Notes under the pieces: generated by a model
What the model saw: only the letters and a program-made list of their open reading frames with translations
Told to the model about the DNA's origin: nothing
Databases searched by the model: none
NCBI GenBank assembly: GCA_002077065.1
Contig: NAJO01000048.1
Span: 186,001 to 250,000 of the forward strand
Length of the DNA: 64,000 bases
Source: Cryoendolithus antarcticus
Taxonomy: Eukaryota > Ascomycota > Dothideomycetes > Cladosporiales > Cladosporiaceae
Direction of reading: 5' to 3'
Position numbers and translations under genes: made by a program
Part shown: one piece after another, positions 61,701 through 64,000 of the stretch
Numbering within the stretch: the stretch's first letter is position 1
Layout: the number at the start of each line of letters is the position of its first letter

Positions 61701-62953
61701 GGCAGGAAACCTGCTACATGTCGGTTAGGTGGCGCGGTTTCGGCCAATGCAGCACGAAGATCAAGGCATGCGGACCGGAAATGCCGACCCATTATTGAAA
61801 GGGCGCCGCGAGGTCCCTCTCATCGCAATTGTATTCGTATTGTAAAACGAAGTTAACCTTCATCACAACGGCGAAGCCCACCATAGTGTTCACGAATCGC
61901 ACTCATGCGCGAGATGGTAAACTCTATCACCGATGTTTAGCATTTCTTCCGTGCTTCCGAATCTGCGCCGTTGCGACATTGCTAGGCGAAATAGTTGACG
62001 CCAAGCGCGTGAACGGTTGGAAAAGCTGCATCTGTAGGGCGATGATCCGATCGTGTGATGAGAAGTCGGATCGGCGTGCGACTCGGTCGGGTGTCAGAAC
62101 CTGGAATACCTCCAGTTCCACATAGATGGCGTGAACGAGCCAATGAAACGAAGCTGTCGCGTATGGTCCATTACTCGTGGTAATGCATCTCGATCATCGA
62201 GGTAGCGAGCCACCCAGTGACTGATCAACGGCGTTGCCGACTTCAATGTAAAATGCCATCACCATCCATGACTATAATCCCATGGGGATTTAGCCGGCTA
62301 ACGATGTCACGAGATCCTACTATACACGTCGAACGCGTGAGCAGAATCCTCTGCAGTGCAAGCGATGCGGCGGGGCGGGTAATGCCTTCATCTGCCAGTC
62401 AATCCCGATGCACATACCCCAGACCGCACCCCGCCCTCAGTGGCGTCTAACAACTTCATCTATTCTAGCGTGATGCACAGATTGACCACATGGCAGCGCG
62501 CCCTGACTCGCCCAATCAACACCACGCATGTCACCTCCCCTGCCTCTCCAGTCCCTGCCAAACCGCCGTTACAGGGCAAGCAGTGCTCGACTTCGCCGCA
62601 AGCCCACCTCTGCACGACCGAAGCGAGCTCTTCCTTCGTTCGTGCCTCGGGAGCTGACTTGCTGCTACAACGGCAAATTTCACCGCATGGCGCTGCTACG
62701 CAGCGATCTTCCCGACGCCCGGACCTGCAGCTCACTGAATCGCATCACGCTTGCACGCTCGCGCGCCGCAAAGCTCTGCGAACGGATCGTGTGGAGGATG
62801 TGCTTGTGCTCTGCAAAGCTGTAGGTAAGGTTGTTACATAGATCTCCCGAGCTCTACACTCCCGCGTGCATCTCTTTGACGATCTCTTGCTCCCTGACAT
62901 TTCGCTTGGTGTTATTGAATGTCGTTATCTATATTGAAGACTGTGCTTGACCG
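61701..62953. other. Intergenic, about 1.25 kb
   Basis: Between the cupin-like gene and the sugar transporter gene. ORFs of about 100-130 codons at 62440-62841 overlap in several frames with no motif and unstable composition; I do not call them. No repeats or RNA genes are seen. Confidence 0.4.
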
Positions 62954-64000
62954 ATGTTCCGACGGCTGAGCGACAGAATGGTTCCGAGAGTTGGCAAAGG
63001 TCATAGACAGCAAGAGGTTAGGTTCGCGCAGCAAGAGGCGCCGGAGTTCGAGAGAGTCACTTGGTATACGAATCCTGGACTACGGCAACTCTATCTATGT
63101 TGCGCGGTCGTGTGTCTGGCTTCGGCGACTACAGGCTATGATGGCTCTATGCTGAACGTATGTATTTGATATCTCACGACTAGTTGACCAGCGCTCATAT
63201 CCGCATCAGGGCCTCCAAATCCTCCCAGTCTGGCAAGAGTACTTCAAGCACCCACGAGGTAGCTTACTAGGACTCTTCGGCAGCATCTACTCCATTGGCT
63301 CCCTCGCCGGCCTTCCATTCGCCCCATACCTCGCAGATACCTATGGTCGAAAGGCAAGCATCTGGGCAGGATGCATAATCATGTTCATCGGCGTGGCCGT
63401 GCAAAGCGCGGCAGTCGACTTCCGGATGTTCATCGCGTCGCGCTTCTTCGTCGGCTTCGGCAACACTCTCGCGCAGCTTTCATCGCCTTTGCTGCTCACT
63501 GAGATCTGTCATCCACAGCACCGAGGTCGAGTAACGGCTGTGTACAATTGCTTGTGGTATGTTGGGGCGATTGTGGCGACTTGGACGACGTTTGGGACGG
63601 AGCGGATACCGAACAATTGGGCTTGGAGGATCCCAAGTCTGTTGCAGGCGTTTCCGTCGATCATCCAGTTTGTGTTCTTGTTCTGGGTGCCAGAGTCTCC
63701 TCGATGGCTGGTGAAGCAGGAACGGGGGACTGAGGCGCTGAACGTGCTCTGCAAGTACCATGCGAACGGAGATGAACTTAACGAGACTGTGCTCTTCGAG
63801 TATGCGGAAATCAGTACGTCAGAGGTGTAGTTGGGAATGGCAGGGGCACATGACTGACAGACTCACAGAGGAGACGATTCGGCTCGAGTACATGTTCAAG
63901 AAATCCTCCAGCTATACCGACTTTTTCAAGTCGAGAGGCAACCAATATCGCCTCTTCCTGATTGCTACGCTGGGGCTGTTCTCGCAATGGTCGGGTAGTG
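62954..64000 (+). CDS. MFS sugar transporter (3' partial)
   Basis: Exons 62954-63157, 63210-63813 and 63869 to beyond the window end give at least 310 residues. It is a 12-helix hexose/lactose permease-type sugar porter of the plasma membrane. Visible family marks: SATTGYDGSMLN-GLQ, the loop DTYGRKASI, RFFVGFGNTL, TEICHPQHRGRVTAVYN, and PESPRWLVKQER at the end of the first half. The central cytoplasmic loop starts in exon 3 (KETIRLEYMFKKS). The second half, with its own signatures, lies outside the window. Substrate cannot be told from this half. Confidence 0.9.

Noticed and set aside
62440..62841. 133-codon plus-strand ORF and an overlapping 98-codon ORF
   Set aside because: Compositions differ strongly between frames, no motif is seen and no clear start context; likely chance.

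Overview
The window is nuclear DNA of a filamentous ascomycete (Pezizomycotina), probably a dothideomycete. Genes lie on both strands and are split by short introns, mostly 47-62 bp with a CTRAY-like branch site close to the acceptor. Families typical of these fungi are present: a fungal-type transcription factor, a TRI12-type efflux pump, EthD-domain proteins, a DUF6594 membrane protein and a caspase-like protein. The class is an inference from gene content and intron style. I found no tRNA, rRNA, CRISPR array, complete transposon or viral gene. Exon borders were set by hand from reading frame, splice consensus and family motifs.

Region 1 (1-22.4 kb) looks like a metabolic gene cluster: a transcription factor (5' end outside the window), a Baeyer-Villiger monooxygenase, an SDR, an aldehyde dehydrogenase, a P450, an acyl-CoA ligase ending in a peroxisomal ARL signal, a second SDR, a PRISE-type enone reductase, two EthD-domain proteins, a zinc alcohol dehydrogenase and a TRI12-type MFS pump. 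Several genes are divergent pairs. No polyketide synthase, NRPS or terpene synthase is visible. It is therefore either a catabolic or detoxification cluster (cyclic ketone to lactone, to acid, to CoA ester) or the tailoring half of a larger biosynthetic cluster.

Region 2 (22.4-27.7 kb) is sparse: a DUF6594 membrane protein with an unresolved 5' end, weak hypothetical ORFs, and a caspase-like gene with an in-frame TAG between its His and Cys motifs.

Region 3 (27.7-52.2 kb) is housekeeping: a PPR-like mitochondrial protein, MIA40, thiamine pyrophosphokinase, transportin KAP104, a cullin, an SSH4-like SPRY adaptor, an EMW1/TTC27 TPR protein, IDH2, END3 and a SulP sulfate transporter.

Region 4 (52.9-57.2 kb) is the most unusual: four minus-strand tandem copies of a small Arg/Ser/Tyr-rich protein family that I cannot place in any known family. 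Each begins with a DRLARDAAxRYG-like segment and ends in a conserved RYGG-DLLS-AAER block. Three copies are intact. One is a pseudogene with a lost start codon, a nonsense codon and a frameshift. Copy subtypes alternate, suggesting duplication of a two-gene unit followed by exchange between copies.

Region 5 (57.8-64 kb) holds a STYX-like phosphatase-fold protein, a PTS2-bearing 3-ketoacyl-CoA thiolase divergent from a cupin-like protein, and the 5' part of an MFS sugar transporter cut by the window end.
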